A stretch of DNA of 64,000 nucleotides from Jiangella asiatica (GCF_004349065.1 NZ_SMKZ01000030.1:18472-82471); one strand, 5' to 3'; numbered from the stretch's first letter, positions 17,740 to 26,452 are shown. Numbers and translations are program-made. The notes: generated by a model from the letters alone, not told the origin.

Positions 17740-18171
17740 TCACTCGTCGACGAACACGCTGTTGCCGCTGGTCCGGCCGTCTGCGGCGGCGCCGAGCCGT
17801 AGCACCTTGGCCCCGTCGCGGCTGGTCACCGTGAAGCCGTGCACGACGTCGCAGGGGAAGACCAGCAGGTCGTCTGGGCCGGCGTCGACATAGTCGACGC
17901 CGATCCGGGCGCGCACGGTCCCGGAGATCACGAAGTAGGCATGGTCGGCGTCGACGCCGTCGTGGCGATGCGGGTCGATGCCGCCACCGAACTCGATGAC
18001 GTCGAGGGTGACGTGCAGCCACCGCGACCGCGGCGTCCCCGGCCGCAGCAGCCGGTGAGCGGCCGTGCGCGGGTGGCCCGCCAGGTCCGTGGCCGGTGCG
18101 ACGTCGGCGGCGCGCACGACGCCGCCTTGCACCGTGCCGCCGGACCGGTCAGGAGCGGGTGTCGCGGCCAC
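17740..18171 (-). CDS. Cupin-domain protein
   Basis: 143 aa. Cupin motif 1 is seen as GGGIDPHRHDGVDADHAYFVISG (His residues around 67-75, split here) and motif 2 as FPCDVVHGFTV (about residues 108-118), giving a three-His/Glu-type metal site. It overlaps the end of the TctA gene by 23 bases on the same strand, so it is the last gene of the tctC-tctA-cupin unit. Small cupins of this kind are dioxygenases, isomerases or sugar/acid-binding proteins; none can be chosen here. Confidence 0.78.
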   Translation of the reverse strand: MAATPAPDRSGGTVQGGVVRAADVAPATDLAGHPRTAAHRLLRPGTPRSRWLHVTLDVIEFGGGIDPHRHDGVDADHAYFVISGTVRARIGVDYVDAGPDDLLVFPCDVVHGFTVTSRDGAKVLRLGAAADGRTSGNSVFVDE

Positions 18172-19723
18172 GGTCCTCGTCCCGGTCCGGCGGACTCACC
18201 ACGGCGCCGGGCCGGCCGCCGTCGACGCCGTCGACGCCTGCCTCCACGATGGCCTCGGTCTCCTCCGCCCGGCGGGAGACCCGCAGCCCGAACCACAGCA
18301 GGAGGACGATCACCGCCGCGATCGCGATGACCATCGGATGCCACAGCCAGCTGTATCCGTACGTGCCCATCGACGTCCACAGGTACCGCTCCGCGGGCTC
18401 GGAGAGCACGAAGCCGATCAGCAACGGCGGCCGCGGCACGCCGATCTGCTTCATGACCCAGCCCACCAGGCCGAAGGCGATCAGCGCGATGATGTCGCCC
18501 CACTGCCGCGACGCCTGGTAGGAGGCGACGAACAGCATCACGAACAGGAACGGGGTGAACAACTCGGCCGGCAGCACGGTGATGCGGGCGATCTGCCGGG
18601 CCAGGATCAGGCAGACGCCACAGGCGAGGATGTTGGCGATGGCCAGCATCCACGCGATCGAGACCGACACCGAGAGGTCGGTCGTCACCATGCTGGGCCC
18701 GGCCTGCAGCCCCATCAGCGTGAAGCCGCCGAGCAGGATCGCCATGCTGCCGCTGCCGGGGATGCCGAACATGAGCGTGGGAATGAGCGCGCCGCCCTCG
18801 GTGGCGTTGTTGGCGCTCTCCGAGGCGATGACGCCGCGCACGTCGCCCTTGCCGAAGTTGCGCCGGTTCTTCGACGTCTGCGCGGCGACACCGTAGGCCA
18901 GCCAGTGCCCGATGCTCCCGCCCAGGCCGGGCAGGATGCCGATGAACGCGCCGATGGCCGAGCTACGCGCCACCAGTCCGGGGTTGCGCACCGTCGAGCG
19001 CATGCCGCGGAAGACGCTGCCCTCGATCTTGTTCATCCCGGCGACCGAGCGCTTCTCCACGAGCAGATCGATCAGCTCGGGGATCGCGAACATGCCGATC
19101 GCCAGGACGGCGAGCGGGATGCCGTCGAACAGGTAGATCTGGTCGAACGAGAAGCGGTACACCGGGTGCGTCGGTGCCCCGCCGATGGAGCCCAGCAGCA
19201 GCCCGATGGCGCCGGCCATCAGGCCCAGCCGCATCGAGCCCTTCGACAGCAGCGCGACCATGCTCAACCCGAGCAGAGTGAGCAGGAACAGCTCGGGTGA
19301 GCCGAACGCCAGGATGATCGGCCGGGCGCTGAAGATGGCGAAGAACATCACGAGGGCGCCGAAGATGCCGCCCAGCATCGACGAGAACAGTCCGGCGGCC
19401 AGCGCCTCCGCGCCTCTGCCCTGCCGCGCGAGCGGGTAGCCGTCGAGCACGGTGGCCTGTGACGCCGAGGAACCGGGCACGCCGAGCAGAACGCTCGGGA
19501 AGGTGTCCGACGTGGCCGTGATGGCGAACATGCCCACCAGGAGGGCGAGCCCTTCGGTCGGGTCCATGCCGAAGATGAACGGCAGGAGCATCGACATCCC
19601 GGCGAGGCCCCCGAGCGCGGGGAGGATGCCGAGCACCGTACCGATCGCCACCCCCAGGCAGAGGTACAGCATGGTGCCGGGCTGCAGCAGGTTGACCAGT
19701 GCTTCGTGTGCTACGTCGAGCAC
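18149..19723 (-). CDS. tctA: Tripartite tricarboxylate transporter permease TctA
   Basis: 524 aa, strongly hydrophobic with many predicted membrane spans, matching the 500-residue large permease TctA. The hallmark GILPALGGLAGMSMLLPFIFG near residue 33 (split), VLLGVPGSSASQATVLDGYPLARQG and a second GILPGLGGSIGHWLAYG are the duplicated family motifs. It imports a tricarboxylate or related acid together with TctC (immediately upstream) and TctB (encoded separately at 23754). The C-terminal tail is charged and overlaps the cupin gene. Confidence 0.92.
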   Translation of the reverse strand: MLDVAHEALVNLLQPGTMLYLCLGVAIGTVLGILPALGGLAGMSMLLPFIFGMDPTEGLALLVGMFAITATSDTFPSVLLGVPGSSASQATVLDGYPLARQGRGAEALAAGLFSSMLGGIFGALVMFFAIFSARPIILAFGSPELFLLTLLGLSMVALLSKGSMRLGLMAGAIGLLLGSIGGAPTHPVYRFSFDQIYLFDGIPLAVLAIGMFAIPELIDLLVEKRSVAGMNKIEGSVFRGMRSTVRNPGLVARSSAIGAFIGILPGLGGSIGHWLAYGVAAQTSKNRRNFGKGDVRGVIASESANNATEGGALIPTLMFGIPGSGSMAILLGGFTLMGLQAGPSMVTTDLSVSVSIAWMLAIANILACGVCLILARQIARITVLPAELFTPFLFVMLFVASYQASRQWGDIIALIAFGLVGWVMKQIGVPRPPLLIGFVLSEPAERYLWTSMGTYGYSWLWHPMVIAIAAVIVLLLWFGLRVSRRAEETEAIVEAGVDGVDGGRPGAVVSPPDRDEDRGRDTRS

Positions 19724-19782
19724 GTCGACCGCCCTTCCTGGTGGACGTTGGTCTCACTCACGGATCAGGCACCCCGGGTCGC

Positions 19783-20934
19783 TCACCCTTCCGCTCCCTC
19801 CTCGTCGAGCCTGACGTCGTAGGTGTCCTCGACCCACTGCAGCAGCCAGTCGATCGACGATGACTCCACCTCGCCCATGTCGTCCCAGGCGGTCTGGGCG
19901 TCCTCGCCGAGCAGGATGTCGTAGCCGCCGAGCTCGGCCTCCGCCGCCGCGAGGAACTCTTCGTCCTGCGAGAGCTCCTGCCACGCCGCCGCCAGTTCGT
20001 CCTTGCAGTTCTGCGGCGCGTCGGCGTGCATGGTCAGGGCCTTGTTCAAGGAGATGGTGGCCACGGCCATCGTGACGTAGGCGTCGACCACCTCGCCGCT
20101 GGGCGGCTCGCCGTAGACCTCCTCGTAGACCTCCAGCGGGCTCGGCAGGTCGGGGAACTGCGGGTCGCGGACCAGCTCGCCGCCCTCGACCGAGCCGAAG
20201 CTCATCAGGGCCTGCGCGTCGCCGTCCTCGACCAGCGGCTCGACGCTGGCGATGTAGGCCGGCGCGGTGTCGTAGCCCAGGTCCGACTCGCCCTGCTCCC
20301 ACGCCACCCGGGCCGGTCCCCGTCCGTCGTAGCCGAGGACGGTGTTCACGTCGGCCTCGAACATCTCGAAGATGAGCAGGATGCGCAGTTCGCCGCCGGC
20401 GGCCGGCTGGCCCGCGTAGGTGTACTGCTCGCTCTGGCGCTCGCCCGTGAGGTCGGCGGCCTCGCCGATGATGTCGTTGTCCGACCGGGCGTAGATGACG
20501 CCGCCCAGCGGGAAGCCGGCGATCGGCGTGAGGTCGTCGAAGGCGAACTCGACGCCCTCCTGGTTGACGATGACCGGAACCTGGGTCGACGCGCTGGTCA
20601 TCAACCAGCTCTGACCGTCTGGCTCCGTCTGGTTGACGTAGCGGTTGGCGCCCAGGATGCTGCCGCCGCCCGGGATGTTGACGACCTGGATGTCGAGGTC
20701 CATCAGGTCGGCGAGGAACGGGGCGGCCAAGCGCGCCGTCGTGTCGGTGCCGCCGCCCTCGCCGAACGGGACGATGAGCTCGATGCGATCACCCGGCGAA
20801 TAACACTCCCCGTCGCCGCCGTCGGCTCCTTGCGCGTCGTTTCCGCAGGCAGCGGCCGCGAGCGCCACCGCCGTCAGCGGTAGCCAGATCTGCCTGACCT
20901 TGTTCTTCGTGGATCCGCCTGTCTGGTGCCCCAT
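19783..20934 (-). CDS. tctC: Tripartite tricarboxylate transporter substrate-binding lipoprotein TctC
   Basis: 383 aa. It has a positively charged N-terminus, a hydrophobic stretch (about residues 15-29) and a Cys at about 30 in LAAAACGND, consistent with a lipoprotein signal. The mature part shows IELIVPFGEGGGTDTTAR and NIPGGGSILGANRYVN, typical of Bug/TctC periplasmic-type binding proteins that close around a carboxylate. It is first in the tctC-tctA-cupin operon, with operator-like site 5 upstream of its start. Confidence 0.9.
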   Translation of the reverse strand: MGHQTGGSTKNKVRQIWLPLTAVALAAAACGNDAQGADGGDGECYSPGDRIELIVPFGEGGGTDTTARLAAPFLADLMDLDIQVVNIPGGGSILGANRYVNQTEPDGQSWLMTSASTQVPVIVNQEGVEFAFDDLTPIAGFPLGGVIYARSDNDIIGEAADLTGERQSEQYTYAGQPAAGGELRILLIFEMFEADVNTVLGYDGRGPARVAWEQGESDLGYDTAPAYIASVEPLVEDGDAQALMSFGSVEGGELVRDPQFPDLPSPLEVYEEVYGEPPSGEVVDAYVTMAVATISLNKALTMHADAPQNCKDELAAAWQELSQDEEFLAAAEAELGGYDILLGEDAQTAWDDMGEVESSSIDWLLQWVEDTYDVRLDEEGAEG

Positions 20935-20999
20935 GGAGATTCTCCCTGTATCTGGGACGTGAACGGCTGATCGGCTGAGTGTTAACCGGACAAGCGTAA

Positions 21000-21011
21000 A
21001 CTGTCAACACT
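21000..21011. promoter_or_regulatory. Operator-like palindrome, site 5 (ACTGTCAACACT)
   Basis: Located 66 bp upstream of the TctC start, flanked by GTAA and TTGC. A further GTTAAC half-like element lies at 20980-20985. It places the transporter under the same inferred GntR control. Confidence 0.6.
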
Positions 21012-21048
21012 TTGCGCGGCCAAGCATGGACGCCGCTGGGTGCTGCTC

Positions 21049-22239
21049 CTACGTCGCGGTCCGCCGCAGCCGCGCGGCGAAGTCGCCGGCGATGCACGCG
21101 ACGACGATCACCCAGAATCCCGCCAGGAGGCCCAGCCACCCGGCCAGCAGACCGAAGATCGCCGGCACGACCGCCTGCGTCAGCCGGTTGCCGGCCACCC
21201 GCTGCCCGACGGCCATGCCGCGTTCGGACTCCGACGTCACCCGGGCCAGCATCAGCAGGGTCAGCGGCTGGGAGAGACCCAGGGCGAACCCGGACACGAG
21301 GACCGAGACCACCACGACGACCCCCGTGTACGAGCTCGCCGAGGTCCCCAGGGCGACCGCGCCAGGCACGGTGCACATCGTCATGAGGGTCGACGCCCGG
21401 AAGCGCTGGTCGAGTACGGCGAAGGCGCTCCTGGCGGCGAGCGCGCCCACCCCGGCCAGCGACAGCACCGTCCCGATCTGGGTCGAGGACCAGCCGCCTC
21501 CTTCCAGATGCAGCGGGAGGAAGGACTGGCGGATCGTGAGCAGCGCCTGGGCCGTGCTCGAGGTCACCAGAGCCGCCAGCACGCCGTGCCGCCGCCACAG
21601 GTGGGTCGCGAACAGCCGCGCGGCGCGGCCGCCGTCCGGCAACCGCTTCGCGGGCGTGGCGGCGAGGTCCGCCCGGGTACCGCGCGGCAGGAACAGGGCG
21701 AGCGGCAGCAGCAGGACCCCCGCCACCAGCGACGCGGCGAACGCGGCGGTGACGCCGACGTAGTCGGTGAGCAGCCCGCCGATGGGCGGCCCGCCGAGCA
21801 TGCCGGCGAGGGCAGCCGTCGAGACGCGGGCGATCTTGCGCCGCGAGGCGGCATCGGACGTCGCGATCGTCGCCAGCGTCTGGGCCGCGAGCCAGGCCCC
21901 GACGCCGCCGGCGCCGAGAAGGAAGTGGCCGACGGCCAGCGGGACCGGATCCGCGGCTACGACCATCAACGCCGCGCCGAGGGTGAACACCGCGGCGCCG
22001 GCGCCGACGATGACGCGTCCGCCCAGCCGGCCGAGCAGGTTGCCGGTCGGTATCGCGGTGAGCAGCCCGCCGAGGCCCTGCGCCGCGACGACGATGCCGG
22101 CGGTCACCGCGTCGCCGCCCAGTGCGACCGCTTGCGGCGCGATGATCGGTTTGACGACGTTCTGGCCGAGCCCGAAGCACAGCGCGACCAGTACCAGGCT
22201 CCACGTGCTCGCGTGCGGGCTCGCGGCCGGTGCCCTCAC
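21049..22239 (-). CDS. MFS transporter
   Basis: 396 aa with about twelve hydrophobic segments, the standard length for a major facilitator. GNLLGRLGGRVIVGAGA (about residues 71-87) matches the cytoplasmic loop 2-3 signature GxLaDrxGrr. It lies 13 bp downstream of MmgE/PrpD copy 5 on the same strand, forming a two-gene unit. It could import an alternative form of the pathway substrate or export an end product; drug efflux is also possible. Confidence 0.85.
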   Translation of the reverse strand: MRAPAASPHASTWSLVLVALCFGLGQNVVKPIIAPQAVALGGDAVTAGIVVAAQGLGGLLTAIPTGNLLGRLGGRVIVGAGAAVFTLGAALMVVAADPVPLAVGHFLLGAGGVGAWLAAQTLATIATSDAASRRKIARVSTAALAGMLGGPPIGGLLTDYVGVTAAFAASLVAGVLLLPLALFLPRGTRADLAATPAKRLPDGGRAARLFATHLWRRHGVLAALVTSSTAQALLTIRQSFLPLHLEGGGWSSTQIGTVLSLAGVGALAARSAFAVLDQRFRASTLMTMCTVPGAVALGTSASSYTGVVVVVSVLVSGFALGLSQPLTLLMLARVTSESERGMAVGQRVAGNRLTQAVVPAIFGLLAGWLGLLAGFWVIVVACIAGDFAARLRRTAT

Positions 22240-22252
22240 CGCACGCCCGCGA

Positions 22253-23644
22253 TCACCGTGGCCAGCCCGCGGCGGACGCGTCCGGCGTGCGCAGCGGCGC
22301 GAGGAGCTCCTGGAGGTCGTCCACCGTCTCCAGCGTGCCGAGCACGGTCCGGACGGCCGCGGTGGTGTCCGGCGAGAGTCCGCCGGAGCGGCAGCAGTCG
22401 TCGAACTTGCGCCCGAGCTCGGCGTCGGTCAGCGCCAGCTCCGGGCCGTTGCCGCGGGGCCGCTCGACGCGCGTGCGCAGCGTCCGCCCGTCGTCGAGGG
22501 TCACGGTGACCTCGGCGGGGAAGTGGTCGGACCCCCAGCGGTCCGCTGGCATGGGCTCGGCATGGACCTTCCGCATCAGCGACACCACCTCCGGGTCGCG
22601 GATGGCATCGCCGGAGAAGTCGCCGAGCCCGACCTGCCCGGTGGACAACGCTCTGGCGGCGACGTACTGCACGCTGAACTTGGCTTCGAGTCCGGTGCTC
22701 ACCGCCGGCCGGTTCGTGTGCTTCAGGCGCCTCGGGTGCGTCCAGATGTCGACGCGCCTGATCGCGGCCGGCGCCGGTACCTCGTCGCGCAGGCTGATGG
22801 CGGCGTCGGCCACGCCGTGGGTGCTGGAACAGCACGGGTACTGCTTGACGGTCAGGCCGGGGTCGATCAGGTCCCAGACTCCCAGCGTGGACACCGCTCG
22901 CTCCGCGTGGTACCCGCCGGGGCCGTTGAACAACTGCCCGAAGCCCTGGTCGTGCTCGAACGCGTCCACGTTCGCCGTCGCGCCCATGGCGGCCAGCCGC
23001 GCGGCGAAGACGCCGTTCTGTGCCGCCCGCCCCACCTGCAGTGGCTTGGTCGCGGTGCCGAAGTTCGCCTTCATCCCCGCCGCGGTCGAGGCGGCGATGG
23101 CGAGGGCCGTCGCGATACCGTCCGCATCGAGGCCGAGGAGCTTGGCCGCGGCCGCCGTGGCACCGAAGACGCCGAGCGTCGCGGTGGGATGCCAGCCGCG
23201 CTCGTAGTGGACGAAGTTGGTCGCCCGGCCGAGCTTGGCCGCGACCTCGAACCCGACGACGTACGCGGTGAGCAGCTCCGCCCCGGTCGCCGTCCGGGCC
23301 TCGGCCACGGCGAGCGCCGCCGGCAGCACGACGACGCTGGGGTGCCCCCCGAGCGAACCAGTGCAGTCGTCGTAGTCGAGCGCGTGCCCGATGGAGCCAT
23401 TGGCGAACGCCGCCGTCTCGACCGCTGTTCGCCGCTCGTGGCCGATCACCGTCGCCGGACCGTCGCCGGTATCGGCGACGTACCGGTCGACGACCGGCGC
23501 GATCGGGCTGCGGGTGCCCGCGACGGTGACGCCGACGCAGTCGAGGACGGCTCGCTTGGCGACGTCGACGGCCTGTTCGGGGACGTCTGAGAGCCCGATC
23601 CCGTGGGTCCAACCTGCCATGGTCTCGAACAACGATGGCTTCAT
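22253..23644 (-). CDS. MmgE/PrpD family protein (copy 5 of 5)
   Basis: 463 aa from the ATG at 23644, which has a GGGAGG site six bases upstream; longer in-frame starts would run into the operator region. Family features are SIGHALDYDDCTGSLGGHPSV (around residue 90, split), MKANFGTATKPLQVGRAAQNGV and a KQYPCCSSTHG lid motif. The HxLDYDD segment and CCSSTHG resemble cis-aconitate-decarboxylase/PrpD members. It heads a two-gene operon with the MFS carrier and is divergent from tctB, sharing operator-like site 6. Confidence 0.88.
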   Translation of the reverse strand: MKPSLFETMAGWTHGIGLSDVPEQAVDVAKRAVLDCVGVTVAGTRSPIAPVVDRYVADTGDGPATVIGHERRTAVETAAFANGSIGHALDYDDCTGSLGGHPSVVVLPAALAVAEARTATGAELLTAYVVGFEVAAKLGRATNFVHYERGWHPTATLGVFGATAAAAKLLGLDADGIATALAIAASTAAGMKANFGTATKPLQVGRAAQNGVFAARLAAMGATANVDAFEHDQGFGQLFNGPGGYHAERAVSTLGVWDLIDPGLTVKQYPCCSSTHGVADAAISLRDEVPAPAAIRRVDIWTHPRRLKHTNRPAVSTGLEAKFSVQYVAARALSTGQVGLGDFSGDAIRDPEVVSLMRKVHAEPMPADRWGSDHFPAEVTVTLDDGRTLRTRVERPRGNGPELALTDAELGRKFDDCCRSGGLSPDTTAAVRTVLGTLETVDDLQELLAPLRTPDASAAGWPR

Positions 23645-23692
23645 CGAGCCTCCCGGACGCGCGGCGGAGTAGGTCAGGATTGCATTCTGTTT

Positions 23693-23704
23693 ATTGTTGA
23701 CCGT
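23693..23704. promoter_or_regulatory. Operator-like palindrome, site 6 (ATTGTTGACCGT)
   Basis: The weakest of the six matches, with the first C replaced by T. It lies in the divergent gap between MmgE/PrpD copy 5 and tctB, flanked by GTTT and TCGC. Confidence 0.5.
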
Positions 23705-23753
23705 TCGCAAAATCCGAGTCTAGACTCACCGGCCAATAGGAAGAGGTGAGACG

Positions 23754-24254
23754 GTGCCTGCCCTCGTCGCACTGCGCCTCGGCTTCTCGGCGCTGTGGAT
23801 CGTCGCTTTCGCCTACGCGATCACGGAGACCTTCGACTTCCCGTCGATCTCCGGCATGTACCCGCGGGTCGCGGCCGCCCTCGGGCTGATCCTTGCCGCC
23901 GTGACGTTCGCCGTGGACCTGTGGAAGTGGCGCCGCGGTCGCGACGTCCTGGGCTCGGAGGTGAGCATCTCCGCCAGCGCGGCGCTGGCCGCTGAGGACG
24001 AACACGGTGTGCGCCGAGCCTTCCTGCGCGCCGCCCGGTACGCCCTCTGGCTCGTCGCGCTCATGGCCAGCTTCTGGCTCGTGGGCGTCGTCGCGGGCGC
24101 GGGCCTGTTCGTCCTCGCCTTCCTCCTCGTCGAGAGCAAGGCGCACTGGATCCTTCTCGTCGCCGGACCGCTCGCGACCATGGGTCTGCTCATGCTGCTG
24201 GCGAACTCGATGAACCTGTTCTGGCCGGAGTCACTCATCACGCTCGTCCCGTGA
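23754..24254 (+). CDS. tctB: Tripartite tricarboxylate transporter small permease TctB-like
   Basis: 166 aa from a GTG preceded by a GGAAGAGGTGAG site. It has four hydrophobic segments (about residues 8-25, 37-53, 95-125 and 128-150), the length and topology of TctB. The internal ISGMYPRVAAALGLILA resembles the TctB first-loop motif (F-P-x-x-x-x). No other small permease is seen near tctA/tctC, so this is taken as the missing third subunit although it lies 2.8 kb away on the other strand. Confidence 0.75.
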   Translation: MPALVALRLGFSALWIVAFAYAITETFDFPSISGMYPRVAAALGLILAAVTFAVDLWKWRRGRDVLGSEVSISASAALAAEDEHGVRRAFLRAARYALWLVALMASFWLVGVVAGAGLFVLAFLLVESKAHWILLVAGPLATMGLLMLLANSMNLFWPESLITLVP

Positions 24255-24257
24255 AAG

Positions 24258-24277
24258 GCCGAACCGCGCGTTTCGGC
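24258..24277 (+). terminator. Possible terminator hairpin after tctB
   Basis: A 6-bp stem GCCGAA/TTCGGC with an 8-nt loop begins four bases after the tctB stop. There is no clear T-tract, so this is only a candidate. The rest of the gap to 24437 shows nothing convincing. Confidence 0.3.
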
Positions 24278-24437
24278 ACGAGTTCCACCGCCGGTCTCTC
24301 CGAATGCGTCGCCGACGGCGTCACTGGCCGGCTTGGCGCCGACGCCGCTCCCGTCCGCGACCGACGGCGACGCCGCAGCCGCGGGCGGCACCGCGCGACC
24401 GGACCCGAAGCCGGACGCTGGTGCACGGCGGCCCGGC

Positions 24438-25097
24438 TCAGGTGCCGCTGAGCCGCGGCTTGTGCTCCAGCCCGGACAGGCCGTTCCACGCCAGGTTGAC
24501 CAGGTGCGCCGCCACGTCGGCCTTCTTCGGCGAGCGCACCTCCAGCCACCACTGGCCGGTCAGTGCGACCATGCCGACCAGCATCTGCGCGTACATGGGC
24601 GCGTGCTTGGTGGCGAAGCCGCGGGCCTTGAACTCCGCGGCCAGGATGTACTCGACCTGGCTGGCGGCGTCGGAGATCAGGCTGGCGAAGCCGCCGGTGG
24701 AGTGCGCCACCGGCGAGTCGCGCACCAGGATGCGGAACCCGTCGGTGGACATCTCGATGTAGTCGAGCAGCGCCAGCGCGGCCCGCTCCAGGACCACCCG
24801 GGGATGGGTTGCCGAGCCCAACGCCGTGGTGATGCGGTCGAGCAGCCCTTCCATCTCGCGGTCGACGACGACGGCGTAGAGGCCCTCCTTGCCGCCGAAG
24901 TGCTCGTAGACCACCGGTTTCGAGACGCCGGCGCGGGCTGAGATCTCCTCGATGGACGTGCCGTCGAACCCCCGCTCGGCGAAGAGCGCGCGCCCCACGT
25001 CGAGCAGCTGTTCGCGGCGCTGCTTGCCGGTCATGCGGACCCGGCTGGGAGTGGCACGCGGCCGGGCCGCGACATCGTCGGTCACGTGCCTCATCAT
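24438..25097 (-). CDS. TetR/AcrR-family transcriptional regulator
   Basis: 219 aa. The N-terminal HTH spans about residues 25-70 (REQLLDVGRALFAERGFDGTSIEEIS followed by GVSKPVVYEHFGGKEGLY), split here for length. The remainder is a helical ligand domain with no close recognisable subtype. It lies 21 bp downstream of the acyl-CoA desaturase on the same strand and is probably co-transcribed. By analogy with desaturase regulators in actinobacteria, it likely senses acyl-CoA or fatty acid and represses the desaturase through the palindromes at 26147-26176. Confidence 0.88.
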   Translation of the reverse strand: MMRHVTDDVAARPRATPSRVRMTGKQRREQLLDVGRALFAERGFDGTSIEEISARAGVSKPVVYEHFGGKEGLYAVVVDREMEGLLDRITTALGSATHPRVVLERAALALLDYIEMSTDGFRILVRDSPVAHSTGGFASLISDAASQVEYILAAEFKARGFATKHAPMYAQMLVGMVALTGQWWLEVRSPKKADVAAHLVNLAWNGLSGLEHKPRLSGT

Positions 25098-25118
25098 GCC
25101 CCGTCGTCCGACAACGCG

Positions 25119-26117
25119 TCAGGGGGCGATGAGCGTGGACTCGCCGCCGTAGTCGTCGACGCGCTTGGACTCGATGCGCTCCGGGCTCGGCCAGCGGACG
25201 TCCCACACCCAGCCGAGCTTCTCCAGCGCCCAGATGATGCGCGCGCTGGAGTCGATCTGACCCTTGAGCACGCCGTGCCGGGCGCAGGTGGGGTCGGCGT
25301 GGTGGAGGTTGTGCCAGGACTCACCCATGGACAGGAAGGCCAGCCACCACACGTTGCCGGACTTGTCGCGGCTCTCGAACGGGCGCTCGCCGATGGCGTG
25401 GCAGATCGAGTTGATGGACCACGTGACGTGGTGCAGCAGGCCGACCCGGACGAGCGTCGCCCAGAAGAACGCGGTCAGCGCGCCGTGCCAGGACCACGTC
25501 GCCAGCCCGCCGATGATGGGCGGCAGCAGCAGCGACAGCGCCACCCACAGCGGGAACAGCTTGCTGATGCGGCGGATGTCGTTGTCCTTGATGAGGTCCG
25601 GCGCGAACTTTCGCTGGTCGGTCTGCTCCACGTCGAACAACCAGCCCATGTGGGCGAAGAACATGCCCTTGATGAGGGCGGGCACGGACTCGCCGTAACG
25701 CCACGGCGAGTGCGGGTCGCCCTCCTTGTCCGCGAACTTGTGGTGCCGGCGGTGGTCGGCCACCCAGCGGATGACCGGGCCCTCGACCGCCATGCTGCCC
25801 GCGATCGCCAGGGCGTTCTTCACGCCGCGGTTGGCCTTGAACGACCGGTGGGTGAAGTGCCGGTGGAACCCAACGGTGACGCCGTGCCCGCTGATCGCGT
25901 AGAAGACCACGGCCAACACGACGTCCAGCCAGCCCAGGTAGCCGCCCATCCACGCGACCGGGATCGCGGCGACCAGCGCCACGAACGGCACGGCGATGAA
26001 GACGCCGATGGTGATGCGTTCGCCCATCGTCTGGGTGTCGCCGGACAACGTGCCGAGCGGGAGATCGGCCTGCGCGGGCGTGGACTGTGGGCCTTTCGCC
26101 GTGTCCGTGGAAGCCAT
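25119..26117 (-). CDS. Acyl-CoA (delta-9-type) fatty acid desaturase
   Basis: 332 aa membrane di-iron desaturase. The three His boxes are complete: HRHFTH (residues 85-90), HRRHH (122-126) and HNLHH (269-273). Hydrophobic segments flank them at about 36-75, 187-228 and nearby. It introduces a cis double bond in saturated acyl-CoA or lipid-bound chains, adjusting membrane fluidity, and needs a separate electron donor not encoded here. It is upstream of and probably co-transcribed with a TetR regulator. Confidence 0.92.
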   Translation of the reverse strand: MASTDTAKGPQSTPAQADLPLGTLSGDTQTMGERITIGVFIAVPFVALVAAIPVAWMGGYLGWLDVVLAVVFYAISGHGVTVGFHRHFTHRSFKANRGVKNALAIAGSMAVEGPVIRWVADHRRHHKFADKEGDPHSPWRYGESVPALIKGMFFAHMGWLFDVEQTDQRKFAPDLIKDNDIRRISKLFPLWVALSLLLPPIIGGLATWSWHGALTAFFWATLVRVGLLHHVTWSINSICHAIGERPFESRDKSGNVWWLAFLSMGESWHNLHHADPTCARHGVLKGQIDSSARIIWALEKLGWVWDVRWPSPERIESKRVDDYGGESTLIAP

Positions 26118-26146
26118 GGAGTCTCCGTAGATTAGGGGTGCCTTCC

Positions 26147-26176
26147 TTACGGAACCGTAACCTACGATCCCGTAGG
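26147..26176. promoter_or_regulatory. Tandem palindromes upstream of the desaturase gene
   Basis: Two adjacent inverted repeats are seen: TTACGGAACCGTAA (26147-26160, 6-bp arms) and CCTACGATCCCGTAGG (26161-26176, 6-bp arms). They begin 30 bp upstream of the desaturase ATG. The size and promoter position fit a TetR-family operator, presumably for the co-transcribed regulator. Confidence 0.6.
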
Positions 26177-26234
26177 TCGTATAGTCCGGATCTCCCCTTC
26201 TGTACCCACTCTGGGGTGGACCGATGCGGGTCTA

Positions 26235-26303
26235 CATCACGAGGATTGTGTGTGCTCCACCATGCTTGCAAGCCTGGTGAGGCGCGAGAACGCCTGGTGA
26301 TGT
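26235..26303. repeat. Palindromic intergenic repeat, copy 3 (divergent)
   Basis: It shares the core CCATGCTTGC..GCCTGGTGA.GCGCG with the repeats at 34969-35060 and 41602-41681, and has short terminal inverted arms ACATCAC/GTGATGT. The outer sequence has diverged, so the boundaries are approximate. Confidence 0.45.
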
Positions 26304-26452
26304 CGCGGATCGTTGATGATCATTGGGGCAAGCGGTCCGGCCCTGCACCCCCGGGGGCGACTGGACGGGTTCGAGGGTCGACGCGGGAGGGTGGCCGGTG
26401 CGGGAGGCGGTGGTTGTCGAGCGCCGCATGAGAGAATGAGGATCGCCTACGG

